Part shown: positions 44,189-54,308 of the stretch, in pieces
Position numbering within the stretch: the first letter of the stretch is position 1
Layout: every line of letters starts with the position of its first letter
NCBI GenBank assembly: GCA_014529385.2
Contig: CM043942.1
Coordinates: 60,653,684 to 60,717,683 of the forward strand
DNA: 64,000 nt
Direction of reading: 5' to 3'
From: Adiantum capillus-veneris
Taxonomy: Eukaryota > Streptophyta > Polypodiopsida > Polypodiales > Pteridaceae
The notes under the pieces: model-generated
What the model saw: the letters and a program-made list of their open reading frames with translations, nothing else
Databases searched by the model: none
What the model was told of the DNA's origin: nothing
Made by a program: the position numbers and the translations under genes

Positions 44189-45796
44189 TATACAGGTATA
44201 CAGGAGTTACAAAGCAGCTACAAGCGCCAAAAACAAAGAAAAACAAAAATTATATTACAAGGGCAGTGTCTTACATGATTTTGCAATTTTTATGTTTGAT
44301 TGCGGATATTGATAATATTTATGCCCTTATATACCTTGTTTTGCAACAAGAAGAGATCAAATGATGAATTTGGGTCTCTAGACGTGTAAATATCACTAGA
44401 TAAAAGTGTATTTGGAGCTAAAAAGTGGAAAAAAGTGGTAATCCAAGTCCAAAAATCACAAATAAGTGTATATTCATATACACAGGGTTACCAGCTATTT
44501 ATCTTGTATGTTTGGAATTTTTTGGCTTCAATTTGCTATTTTTCTTTATTTTTTATGATTTTCTTAATAAAAATAAAAGAAAAATAAAAAAGCAGGTGAA
44601 ACGAGATCGAAAAAAAGAAAGAATAGACGGTGATGGTCCTAATGACAAGGGCAACCCATGGTAAAAATTGGGTACAATTCTAAAAAAGTTGCGGAAAGCC
44701 CAAAATGACAGAATTTTGGCAAAGTGGACAGATTTCTCAGAAACAAGTCAAACGGAGTCCAAATTGAGAAATTTCAAATCCTAAAGTGCATTTCAAGACG
44801 AGATAGGAGCACATGTCAAATTTGGTAACAAGTGATCCGGGAAGTCCGAAGTTAAGTATTTTTCACTTCACTTTCAAGCTCATTTCCACTATTACCTTCT
44901 TGGAGAGAGCAAAGAGCACACAGGAGCATCCAACCTTCTACAGCCTTCTACGACTGCTACGAGAGCTCAGAGGACACCAGACATGAGAGGTAGACTCGTT
45001 GCCATAAGCTTTTGATGCTTATCGTTAACTTTTGTCGCGAAAACTGACCAAAACCAAGAAACAAGAGCAGATGGGGAATGGGGAAGAATGCTAGGTAGGG
45101 GCACAAACGCCTAACCAAACCTTGCAAGAACTTATAGAGGGGTTACCCTAGTATAGAAGATGGGTTTCTAACACTCAAAGCTCGAGAAAGAACGACTGGA
45201 AAAACCCTAGGTCAACAGAGCCTGCAAGAGGCAAACAGGAAAAAGTTGTCAAAACGACACAAAACTTCTCAGGAAGCTTAACAACATCGAGGGCAATGCA
45301 ACCATGGAGTATCTCCAGGTTTGGACCACCAAAAGTGGGTCAAAACAACCGATTCGGCTACGGACACACAAAGCGTCATTTTGGCATAACGGCTGAAATT
45401 GACGACCGAATGAAATGAAACTTCACAAGCAGCTTCAAATATACATGGATGACTTATGTTTTCAAGCAAAACCCAAAAGAAAGCTGATTCACTTACCGAT
45501 GGTGAAAAAGACGCTTTCGGACAACCAAATGGAGAAAGATGGATAACGGGGAGCCAAAGTCAAGTTCAACCAAATAGATGGCTTCACAACATATCCAATG
45601 AGCTGAAAATGCAACTCTCGAGAAGAAAAGTTGAAGAAATTCAACCCCACGGCAAAAAGACGACTTCGGAGACTGAAATGCCTATAAGGGGGCTTTTTAG
45701 CTAAACTAATGACTTTTTAAGTTGAAAACTAGTTAGCAGGGCTTAGGGCACTAGCACAAAGCATTCTTTGCACAAAAAGACCAACATTTCAAGAAA

Positions 45797-46807
45797 AGTC
45801 ATCATACGCGTATGATATCTCACAGCATGAATTTCACATCCATTTCAACATTTGAGTGCATAGCCTCATTCCACATGTTAATCACATCCTATGAGCCAAG
45901 TATCATGAGAATTGGAGTTAGAAAACCCAAGGAAAACCAAAAAGACGCAAATTAGGCCATAAAATTGATTTTTGGTCCTAATTTTGTCAAAATAACTCCA
46001 AACTCAATGAAACTTTGTAGGATTGTTGATTAACACATCTACAAGCTATTTGGAACCAAAAAGCACCATTTTGACACAAAAGACATCATACGCGTATGAT
46101 GTCTATTTGCACTTACAGAGCCAAAACTGCTCATTTGCCATCATACATCCATTGTATATATCTAATACATGCTACATATGAAATTTGGAACCATTTGGTC
46201 AAGAGGATCACCCCATTAGCCCAATTGAAGAAAAATCCTTCACCTAAAGCCTATTTTTGGCCCAAATCCAACATACTCAAGTCCAAACCAAGATTTGAGT
46301 AGATATAGTCCTTCACTAGTACATGGGGAGTCCACAGAACCAATCCCATGAAAAATTGATGAAAAAGACATCATACGCGTATGATGTCTCCAGAGCCATT
46401 TTTAGCCCAAAATCTATCCAAAATTCATAAATCCACTGAATAAGCCTATCTAAAGCCAAATCCAAGCTTATAGAGAAATTTGGTCCAAAAATACACTAAA
46501 AGACATCATACGCGTATGATGTCTCACTATGTGATTTTGGCACCTCAGGGCTTCAACCACCAAACAGAAGTGATCTACATGCCATTTGAAAGTGAACCAC
46601 CAAGTTTTATCCAATTTGGATCATAAAATCCAAATCCCTTTCAAAATTTTGCCAAGAGCCGGAACTGGACTAAACTGGCCAAAACTTGACCAAATGGTAT
46701 CCAAACTCAAATTCAAGCATATGATACTTATGTATACACTATCAGCTACAAGCACAAACAATATGAAGTCATTTTGACACAAAAGACATCATACGCGTAT
46801 GATGTCT
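45797..46807. repeat. Palindrome array, 3' spacer copy (5 units)
   Basis: Sites are at 45797-45820 (two changes), 46081-46104, 46366-46389, 46501-46524 and 46784-46807 (last four perfect). Steps are 284, 285, 135 and 283 bp, matching the leader array (288, 125, 282). Upstream flanks recur: TTTTGACACAAAAGACATC at 46081 and 46784, and AAATTGATGAAAAAGACATC at 46366 and, in the leader, at 34069. Confidence 0.93.
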
Positions 46808-46973
46808 CCAGCATGATTTTGAGCCCATTTTGCATATTTTTTCACCTACCTTGCATCCTTAGGCCCTGAATAGCTCATGTTTCAATTTTCAAGTCATTTG
46901 GATAGTTAAAAGCTTCATTTCGGCTTTCAGTACTAAAAAGACGCTAACATCTGAAATTGGAGTTACAGGATCC

Positions 46974-49900
46974 ATGGATTCCGCCAAGTTATCGGCAACG
47001 AAGAGAAAAAGACCGACAATCAAAGATGCTCTTGCAAAAGCGGAACCCTTTGACATTCCAGCAGAAACCCTCAAGCCAACCCAAACTTGGGTGGAGGAAG
47101 TAGTATTGGAGAAAGAGGGAATAAAGATATACCAGGGGACTTTCAGAGATCCTCAAGGGCAAGCGGTGGATGTACCGATGATCCCACAGGAATTGGTAAA
47201 TTATAGCAGGTCAGAAGACATCAGCAGGTACCTGGAAAGGGTAGACTTGCACAATTTCTTCACCTCAAGACCATCAGGTGTGGATACAAGAAGAGTGTAC
47301 GAGTTGGCAACATCCATTTAGAAGGATGGGAAAGCCACATTGACAGCCATGGATGGAGAGAAAGTAGAAGTACAGATCACTCCACAGCTCATTGCAGACG
47401 CATTGAAGCTGCACAACAAAGGGAGCTCTGTCAGGGAAAGAAGGGAGGCCATAGAGGTCTATGGATCCAAGAAATAGAATGCAACCTATGGAGATATGGC
47501 GGACCAAAGAGCGGCAACCCTTTGCCGATTGTACAACCAGTTTCTCCATGTTTGCAGTAAAAGACCGCAAAAGTATACGACACCGCCCCATGCCATTGCG
47601 ACCACCATCACATGGGCATTAAAGAGCAATATGCCAAAAGAGGTGAATTACGCTCAACACATCCACGAGCAAGTAATTTCCATGCACAACGAGAAGCCAA
47701 AGTACATAAGAGGAGCGGAAATTCTGACAAGAATATCTTATGAAGTTATTGGAGCTAGAGATCAGTGGCCAAAGGTTCCCTCCCAGAATGAGTGGCTTAG
47801 AGAAGCCGACGAGGAGGAAGAACAGCCCGAAGTATCCAAGAGGGCGTCCACAAGAGCACGCCGGAAACTAGAAATAGTTTCAGAACCTGAAGAGGAGGTG
47901 GACGAGCCGCTTATGAAGAAAGTAAAGAAGAAGGTTGCTCCCAAGCAAACCAAAAGTCAGAAAATGGCAAGAATGGAAAGACTAGTGGAGCAGTGTAGAG
48001 CAGAAAGAGCTCTAAAGGGTGACTTTGAAGAAAAGTGGGTGCCAGACCCCACCAAAGTCGGAACTAGCTCAGCCAGGCCACATGTTGATCAATACGATCA
48101 ATATATTAAAGCTTATGAGGAGTCAGAGGCTATACTGGAGCAGCAACTTGTCGAGCCATACACTGAAGAGGAGGTACATCTTTTAAAAGCTGAGCTGAAA
48201 AAGGACGACAAGGGGAAAGCCAAGGAAGCTGAGGACAGATACCCCTCTATGACTGATGTACCAAGCCCGAAGAAGACGAAAAATATCGTGGAAGAGACCA
48301 CAATAGAGATGGACACAGATGATTTGGAAAAGCCGAAGGCCGAGACCAAAGAAAAGGAGATAGATCCACTTCAGCAAAAGAGAAATGATTATGAGGTTTT
48401 GGTAGCGATAGGATACACTGAAGCAGAGGCCCTTGAGGAAGTTTATGGGATCACCCTAAAAAAACAAGATGATCGGAGAGGGACGGAGAAAAAAACAAAG
48501 AGTACAAAAGAGAGTGAAGAGAAACTGGACGAACAGAACGTACTAGAAGAGCCGAAGCCAGTGGAGGTGGTGGCAGAAAGAGCTTTAGAGTTGACAGATG
48601 AAGATGAAAAAGACATGCACATGGTGCATGAACTGCTAGGCAAGATCAAAGAAAGATCCAGGGCAAAGGAAGTAGAGATTGAGACAGCCAAACAAAGGGA
48701 AGCAGAGTTGCAGAGGAAATTAGAGAATGCTATGATAGAATCTGAAAGTCATAAAGCATCACTCTATGACGCGGAAAACGAGAGAGACGGCTTAATACTC
48801 CAGCTAGCCGAGGCTTCAAGAGAGATAACAAGTGCACAGGAAGCAAAGGAGCGGATAGAAGATGAGTTGGAGGCAGCCAAGGATGAGCTCATTGAGCTAA
48901 GGGAAAGAGTCAAGCTCCAACAGAGCAGGAACCGAACAAAAAGGAACTATCATACCAGCTTTAGAAGACCAGATCCGAAGCTTACAAAGAGAGCTGAGAT
49001 TAGAGCAAGTGCAAAGGTTGCACATTGCGGAGGGATCATTGGCCGCAGAGGAGAGGCTCACATTAGAAAATCAAACACTAAGGACAGAGAATGAGGCTCT
49101 CCGCAAACAGCTCCAAGATCTACAAGAGCAACAAAGAAGAGAGACAGAGACACCACACGAAGAATCAGGAGGAGCAGCCATAGAGCTACCAGAAACTGGA
49201 GAGGCAACCACAATTGAAGATCCAGCCCCAGCTCAAGAGGTGGCCTCGACTTCAGGAATCTCTGAAGAAGAAGAACAAAGGCTCCATGACCAAATAGAAA
49301 AGTCAGCAGAGGAGAGTGCCAAGGCGAAAATGGAGTGGGAGAGGAGACTCCTCATCTCCATTAGACTTTAGGGATCAGACACAAAAGTGCTCCATGACGA
49401 GTGGATGCAACCCAGCCTGCCTTTCCATTTGATGAAATTTGAAGTGCTAAAGACGAAAAAGAGAATAGAGGAGAAGCATTATGTCGCTCTTTACGAAGGC
49501 GACATCACAAAGGAGGAACAGTCAAAGAAGATAGTAGATTCACAACCTAGATGGAGGAAAGGTTGGCTGAACAAATACCCAGCCTACCTCATCTACTTGG
49601 TGGAGGCACCAAAGGAGATTCGGGAGAATGCAACCTTCTGCCCTGTGCCAAGAGTCAGAAACTGGAAAGAGCATGGCAAGATTGCAGAAAAGAAGCCAAA
49701 TTGGCTTAATTATCCCAGGATGCCAGGACCAAAGGCAAGAGAGAGAATAGGTAAAGCCTACATGGTGAAAACCCTAACGGGCACCATCAAGCTCTTTACT
49801 GGCTCTCCTGACCTTTCGTCTCAGATCCTCAAGAAAATCTGCAGGACTCTCTTAGCTTGCATTGAAGTGTTCGCGCCAGATAAAGCCACGACCTCGAGTC

Positions 49901-50148
49901 TACTATCGACGGCCGACACAGTGACTGATATGATATATGATCTTTCATTGCAGCCTTCTCCAAAAGTGTTGCACCTCCTATACCAAAGGATTATGTTTTT
50001 GCCTAGCTTCCACATGCAAACATTCGAAGAAGCTTTCTACACCGGCTTTTTCACCCACGAAAGCAAAATATTCGGCCCAACCTTGACCATCGGCAACCTA
50101 CGATACGAATCACATTTGCAGATGCTCAAGACGAGAGGACTTTATTGA
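46974..50148 (+). pseudogene. Gypsy-B extra 3' reading frame, function unknown
   Basis: It starts at ATG 46974 (MDSAKLSATKRKRPTIKDAL). One frame runs to about 48930 with stops at 47319 and 47476. A frame change there leads into the frame of 49009-50148, stopped once at 49369. About 1,050 codons in all. The N-terminal third (QLIADALKLHN; AATLCRLYNQFLHVCSK; YAQHIHEQVISMHNEKP) loosely resembles the domain named 'putative plant transposon protein'. The middle is acidic/basic with long coiled coil (48600-49370). The last 250 residues (49387-50148) match nothing I know. No signal peptide or membrane segment, so it is not an obvious envelope. It ends 49 bp before the 3' LTR. Confidence 0.78.
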
Positions 50149-50185
50149 CCAAGCATAAAAGTCATGTTAGGGACGACATGAACGC

Positions 50186-50197
50186 GGAGGGGGGGAG
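50186..50197 (+). promoter_or_regulatory. Gypsy-B terminal polypurine tract
   Basis: GGAGGGGGGGAG directly abuts the 3' LTR start at 50198. Confidence 0.9.
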
Positions 50198-51144
50198 TGT
50201 TGAGCCAGCAGAGGATCACACCCACATTTTTGCTCACACTCATCATTTTTGTAACCGTTGATTGTAATAAATGTCTTTCCGACATTAATTTTGATTTGAG
50301 CCATTCATTAAGTAACGGGACTCAATTGAGTTTCTAGCTTGTAATTCCGAAGTAATTTCACTTGCTGATGTAATTAGTTAGAGATGTTCTCACCTGCAAG
50401 GCTGAGGTATATAAGCCAAAGTTTTTGTAACCTAAGGGGGGATTAAGATTATTAATCAAAGTGAGTTTTTGAGTGCCGTGACTGTGTCTGAGAGAGAGTG
50501 AGAGAGAGAGAGAGAGATTCTTATCTACTTGCTACGCGAGCTACGGAGCCGCCATTGGAGAAGCGACACCTCCATTGTGTTAGCAACGGCGAGAGCTACG
50601 CACAGATACCAAGAGTGCGCGCTATCGGCTTCTATGTGTGGTAAGTTCCTACGAGCTTCGGTGTGAGTTTTCTTCCAACTCGTGTGTCGGAATGGAGCGT
50701 GTAGCCTATCTATAGAACCACAACGAGTAGAGCTACGTATTAGTACCATCGGGGTCAAGTTTCGATCACCTGTAGTTTTTGGCCTGTCTTCATACGCGTT
50801 TACCGCACGGAGTGATTATAGGTTGATTTTGCAGTTCAAGTCTTTAGGGTGTTGTTCTTACCTAGTGTATAGACTTCCCCTTGAGTTTGAGATCGATTCA
50901 ATGATTCTAGATCCTGTTTCGTATAGCATTCGTTCATAGTACGGATTTCAGTCACTTGCGTATTTTAGAACTTAGATTTGATTTCCTTAGTAGTGATTGT
51001 CATTAGAAGGTCGAGTAGGTGATTTGACACCCACCTAGTTGTTTCCATGCACCTGCAGGTCAAGCTCCGTCCTCGTCTGACAAATTCTGTTGTTGGTTGA
51101 GTTCTCGCTATTTAGCTTCCGCTAGCGGCGTAACCGCCTTAACA
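50198..51144 (+). repeat. Gypsy-B 3' LTR (947 bp), uninterrupted
   Basis: It runs TGTTGAGCC..CCTTAACA. It gives the undisturbed structure of the LTR: TATA box at 50408-50414, GA run near 50490-50516, and palindrome half-site TCATACGCGT at 50790-50799. It is followed by TTAGC at 51145-51149, the (mismatched) target duplication in Gypsy-A RT. Confidence 0.96.
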
Positions 51145-53893
51145 TTAGCTCATGTAGATTTCTTGGGTTAGGCCATGCTTTTATTACCTCTAACTTTGAT
51201 GGATCCATTTGGATACCATCTTTAGAGATAATATGACCTAAGTATTGAATCTCTTGAAGGAAGAATTCGCTTTTCTTTTGGTTGAGATAAAGCTTGTTCT
51301 CCCTCAATGCTTGAAAAATCACTTGGAGATGCTGCTTATGTTCCTCCAAAGACTTGGAGTAGATGATGATATCATCAAAGAACACTCCAGTGAATTTTTG
51401 ATATGGTCTAAAAATTTTCTCCATCAAACGATTGAACGTAGCTGGTGCATTAGTCAAGCCAAAAGGCATGACTAGATATTCATAAAGACCAAACGTTGTG
51501 CGAAACGCGGTCTTTAAGATATCTTCATCCACTATCCTTATTTGATGATAGCCACTCTTAAGGTCAATCCTACTGAAGTAGGTAGAGCCTTGTAGCTTAT
51601 CAAATAGATCTTCTACCCGAGGTACGGGAAATCTGTATTTGATAGTGATATGGTTTAGTGCTCGATAGTCCACACACATACGGTATGTACCATCTTTCTT
51701 TTGCACTAAAAGGACTGGAGAACAAAAGGGAGAGGAACTAGGCCTCACCATCCCTTTGTCTACCAGCTCTTGTACTTGCCTCATGATCTCCTTTTGTTGA
51801 GCTTGTGAGACTCGATAAGGAGGCTTGTTAGGTGGTGAGCTTCCAGGAAGGACCTCAATACGATGGTCATCATCCCCTTGTTTTGGAGGTAAGTCCATAG
51901 GGATATCATCGATGAACACATCTTGGAATCCTTTTAGAAAATTAGACAAGTCTAACTCTTCTTGATTCCTATCATTTACATTTGATGAAACATTAGTATC
52001 TTTTGGAGACTCTTTGACAAAAATCATGTACGCAAAAATTGAACTCTTCATTGACTTATCAAAAGAAAGAGGATTTACAAGTGGAATAGTGCGACCACGC
52101 TCACTAGAATCTATATACATGTTCTTTCCCCTGTAAGTGAAGTAAATTCTCCTTTCAGGGAACTTCATGTTGGCAGCCATACGATCAAACCATGGTGCCC
52201 CTAGGATAACATCCTGATGTTGGAGAGGAGAGATGAAGAAGTCTTCTTTGTCGACATAGCTTTGGACATGAAGCCTCAACTTCCCAATCAAGGGAGTAAC
52301 GGAGGCTTGTTGTCCCTTGAAATCTGCATCAGCGACTACTATATCTCCCATATCAAAAGCTTGAATGCCCAACTTGGTGGCCAACTCTATTGATATGAAG
52401 TTAAGAGTAGAGCCAGGGTCAAACAAGATGAAGGCATCATGCTCTCTTACCTTTCCCCAAGCATAGGAGAGTGATGATCCTTTGCAATGAGCATCCTCTT
52501 TTGGAGCTTCGATGGTGGAAGCTCTAGGAGTCTCATTGCGAGTATTCTTCTTGGGGCAAGAACGATAGCCATGTCCTTGCTCTCCACACTTGAAACACTT
52601 ATGGTCCTTGCGAAAAGCTTCAAGCTCTTCAGGAGAGAGTTTGTTTTTACCTTTGTAAACTCCCTTCTCCTTGGACCGATTGTTGTTGTTGTTGTTGTTG
52701 TTGTTGGAAGTGCCTTGGGAATTATTTTGAGCATTGGATTTCCCCTTTGCATCATTTTTATCTTTGTTTTCCATGGGCTTGACATTACGTCTAGCCCCTT
52801 GATGGAAATTGATGCGTGAAGCAACCATGGTGTGGTGGATTACTTCGGTAATAGTACCGGGCCGTTGAGAGTTGATGTATTCGGCCATCTCTTCAAGTAA
52901 TCCGGCACAGAATTGCTGTCTTTTCTCGGCAAAGTCTATCTTTTGAAAGACAGTAGCTTTGAGATGTAAATCCCAAAACTTGTCTACATACTTGTTGATA
53001 GACTCATGAGAGAGAAGCTTCAAGCCGCACCATTCGGTAAGAACTTTATCTTTAGTATCGCTTGGCAGAAATTGCTTCATGATGGAAACTCGTAGAGTTT
53101 TCCATGTCTTTGGGGCTTCTCCATTGCCACGAAGTCTAGCCCACCATTGACGAGCTGATTTTTGGAAGTGCATAGCTACATGGCGTAGCTTGGAGGACTC
53201 TGTGAAGCCCTCGTCCCCAAAGGCCGCGTCAAATTGCTGGATGAAGGCCAATACTTTGTCGGTAGCACCAAAGGTGCCATCGTAGGTGAGAAAAGAGATA
53301 CTCTTTCCTCCCTCCTTGAACTTCTTTAGCTTTTGTGACCTTCGCCATGCAGGAAATGATTTGCGATGTCCTCCCCTCTTGTATTCTCTAGGAGAATAGC
53401 CATAACTTTCATCGGAAGAGGAGGAAGGTGAAGAAGAAGGAGAAGAGGGTGACCTCTTCCTAGCCCTTTTCTTCCTTTGTTTCCTCTCTTGCCTTTCAGA
53501 GTGATGAGGAGAAGGACTATGGGTTGCTCTTTTCCTCTTGGGAGGAGTAGGCGATCATCTAGACCGCCTTCTCCGTGGAGCCACATCTTCAGAAGAACTT
53601 AGAATTTCATTGCTTTCTTTCTCTTTGGATTCCTCCTCTCGAATGGGAGAGAGTCTTCTTTTGGGGGTCTCTTCAAGAGGCCTCCTAAGCTCTCTCTCCT
53701 CTTGGAGAGGAAGTGAAATTCCATAGGCACGAAGTTGTTGAGTAACTTCGGCTTGCAAGGTAGGGTTGCCCATAGCTTGTTGCAACCCAGTCACAAGATA
53801 ATTCACAAACATGGGAGCATCATCATTAGCACCTTCATGTGCAAAATCAAAGCTATCAATGTTCATTCTACTCTCTTGATTATTGTCAGCCAT
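51145..53893 (-). pseudogene. Gypsy-A gag-protease-RT part
   Basis: ATG at 53891-53893 (MADNNQESRMNIDSF). The frame has a stop at about 53555-53557 in an Arg/Ser-rich stretch, then stays open to the Gypsy-B junction. Gag core: FIQQFDAAFGDEGF..ARQWWARLRG (53150-53250). A poly-Asn run comes from a GTT microsatellite (52677-52706). Knuckle CFKCGEQGHGYRSC near 52580. Protease ILFDPGSTLNFIS near 52410; D-P-G is common in plant chromoviruses. [48 protein letters not shown] near 51370. The final motif WPNPRNLHEL continues at 26931. Confidence 0.93.
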
Positions 53894-54308
53894 GTTAACA
53901 AAATTTTATGTATGTACTTACTGTATGCTTTGGCAATTCAAAACCTTAGTTGCCACTCCTCTTAGCCTTTGAAAATTCGCTCTTAAGTATCTACACCCAC
54001 GGCTCAAAGTGGTTAATTATAGAGAGTAGAGGAGTAGGTCTAACATAGCAGAGTTGCCAAGGGCTAGCTCCTTTCGGACTTCTTATGGCTCAATAATGGT
54101 AAAGCCGTAGGCAAGTCTAAAAAGACTCCATTATTAAGTCCAAAGCTCCCGAGGTGTGCACCATCCCCCATATAGTGGGCTTAACAAAACCGATATTAGA
54201 TCCCAGTTCCACTTACCCTATTATAATTAACAACATCAACCATTTATAGGCTACTTAAGGACCTCTCTTCTTAAGCAAGAAAAGAGAAACCAAATGCTCT
54301 GATACCAA
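53894..54308 (-). other. Gypsy-A leader and primer-binding site
   Basis: 415 bp lie between the 5' LTR and gag. On the minus strand TTGGTATCAGAGC (54296-54308) follows the LTR directly and fits initiator tRNA-Met. There is no open frame of note in the rest. Confidence 0.88.

Larger units (their letters stand above)
44154..46973 (+). other. Gypsy-B internal non-coding spacer between pol and the 3' reading frame
   Basis: 2.8 kb without a supported gene. It starts with an internal polypurine tract (44175-44188). At 45437-45459 it has a 23-nt exact match to the RT segment encoding the YMDD motif, and from 45797 five copies of the 24-bp palindrome. Positions 44270-44640 are AT-rich. Short open frames here have no recognisable motifs. 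Confidence 0.8.
26932..51144 (+). mobile_element. Gypsy-B, giant (~19 kb) Athila/Tat-like Ty3/gypsy element
   Basis: 24.2 kb here, about 19.0 kb without Copia-3. LTRs of about 950 bp (TGTTGAGCC..CCTTAACA) are flanked by TTAGA (26927-26931) and TTAGC (51145-51149), one mismatch. It interrupts the RT of Gypsy-A. The primer-binding site fits tRNA-Asp. Coding order: gag, protease, RT, RNase H, two H2C2 segments, integrase, second retropepsin-like domain, long spacer, extra 3' reading frame. I counted three mismatches in the first 242 bp of the two LTRs, so insertion is fairly recent, yet several stops interrupt the frames. Confidence 0.95.

Noticed and set aside
33656-46807. CRISPR or transposon terminal repeats for the 24-bp palindromes
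   Set aside because: Spacing is 125-288 bp with related, not unique, spacer DNA. No target duplications flank single sites and there is no transposase.
46974-50148. Envelope gene in the 3' frame of Gypsy-B
   Set aside because: The position fits, but I see no signal peptide, hydrophobic fusion segment or membrane anchor. The product is mostly charged and coiled-coil.
52400-52440. D-P-G in the Gypsy-A protease as an inactivating change
   Set aside because: FDPGST is a common form in plant chromoviruses, so it is not evidence of damage.
52677-52706. Poly-Asn tract as a prion-like functional domain of Gypsy-A gag
   Set aside because: It comes from a simple trinucleotide repeat in a broken gag; I see no other support.
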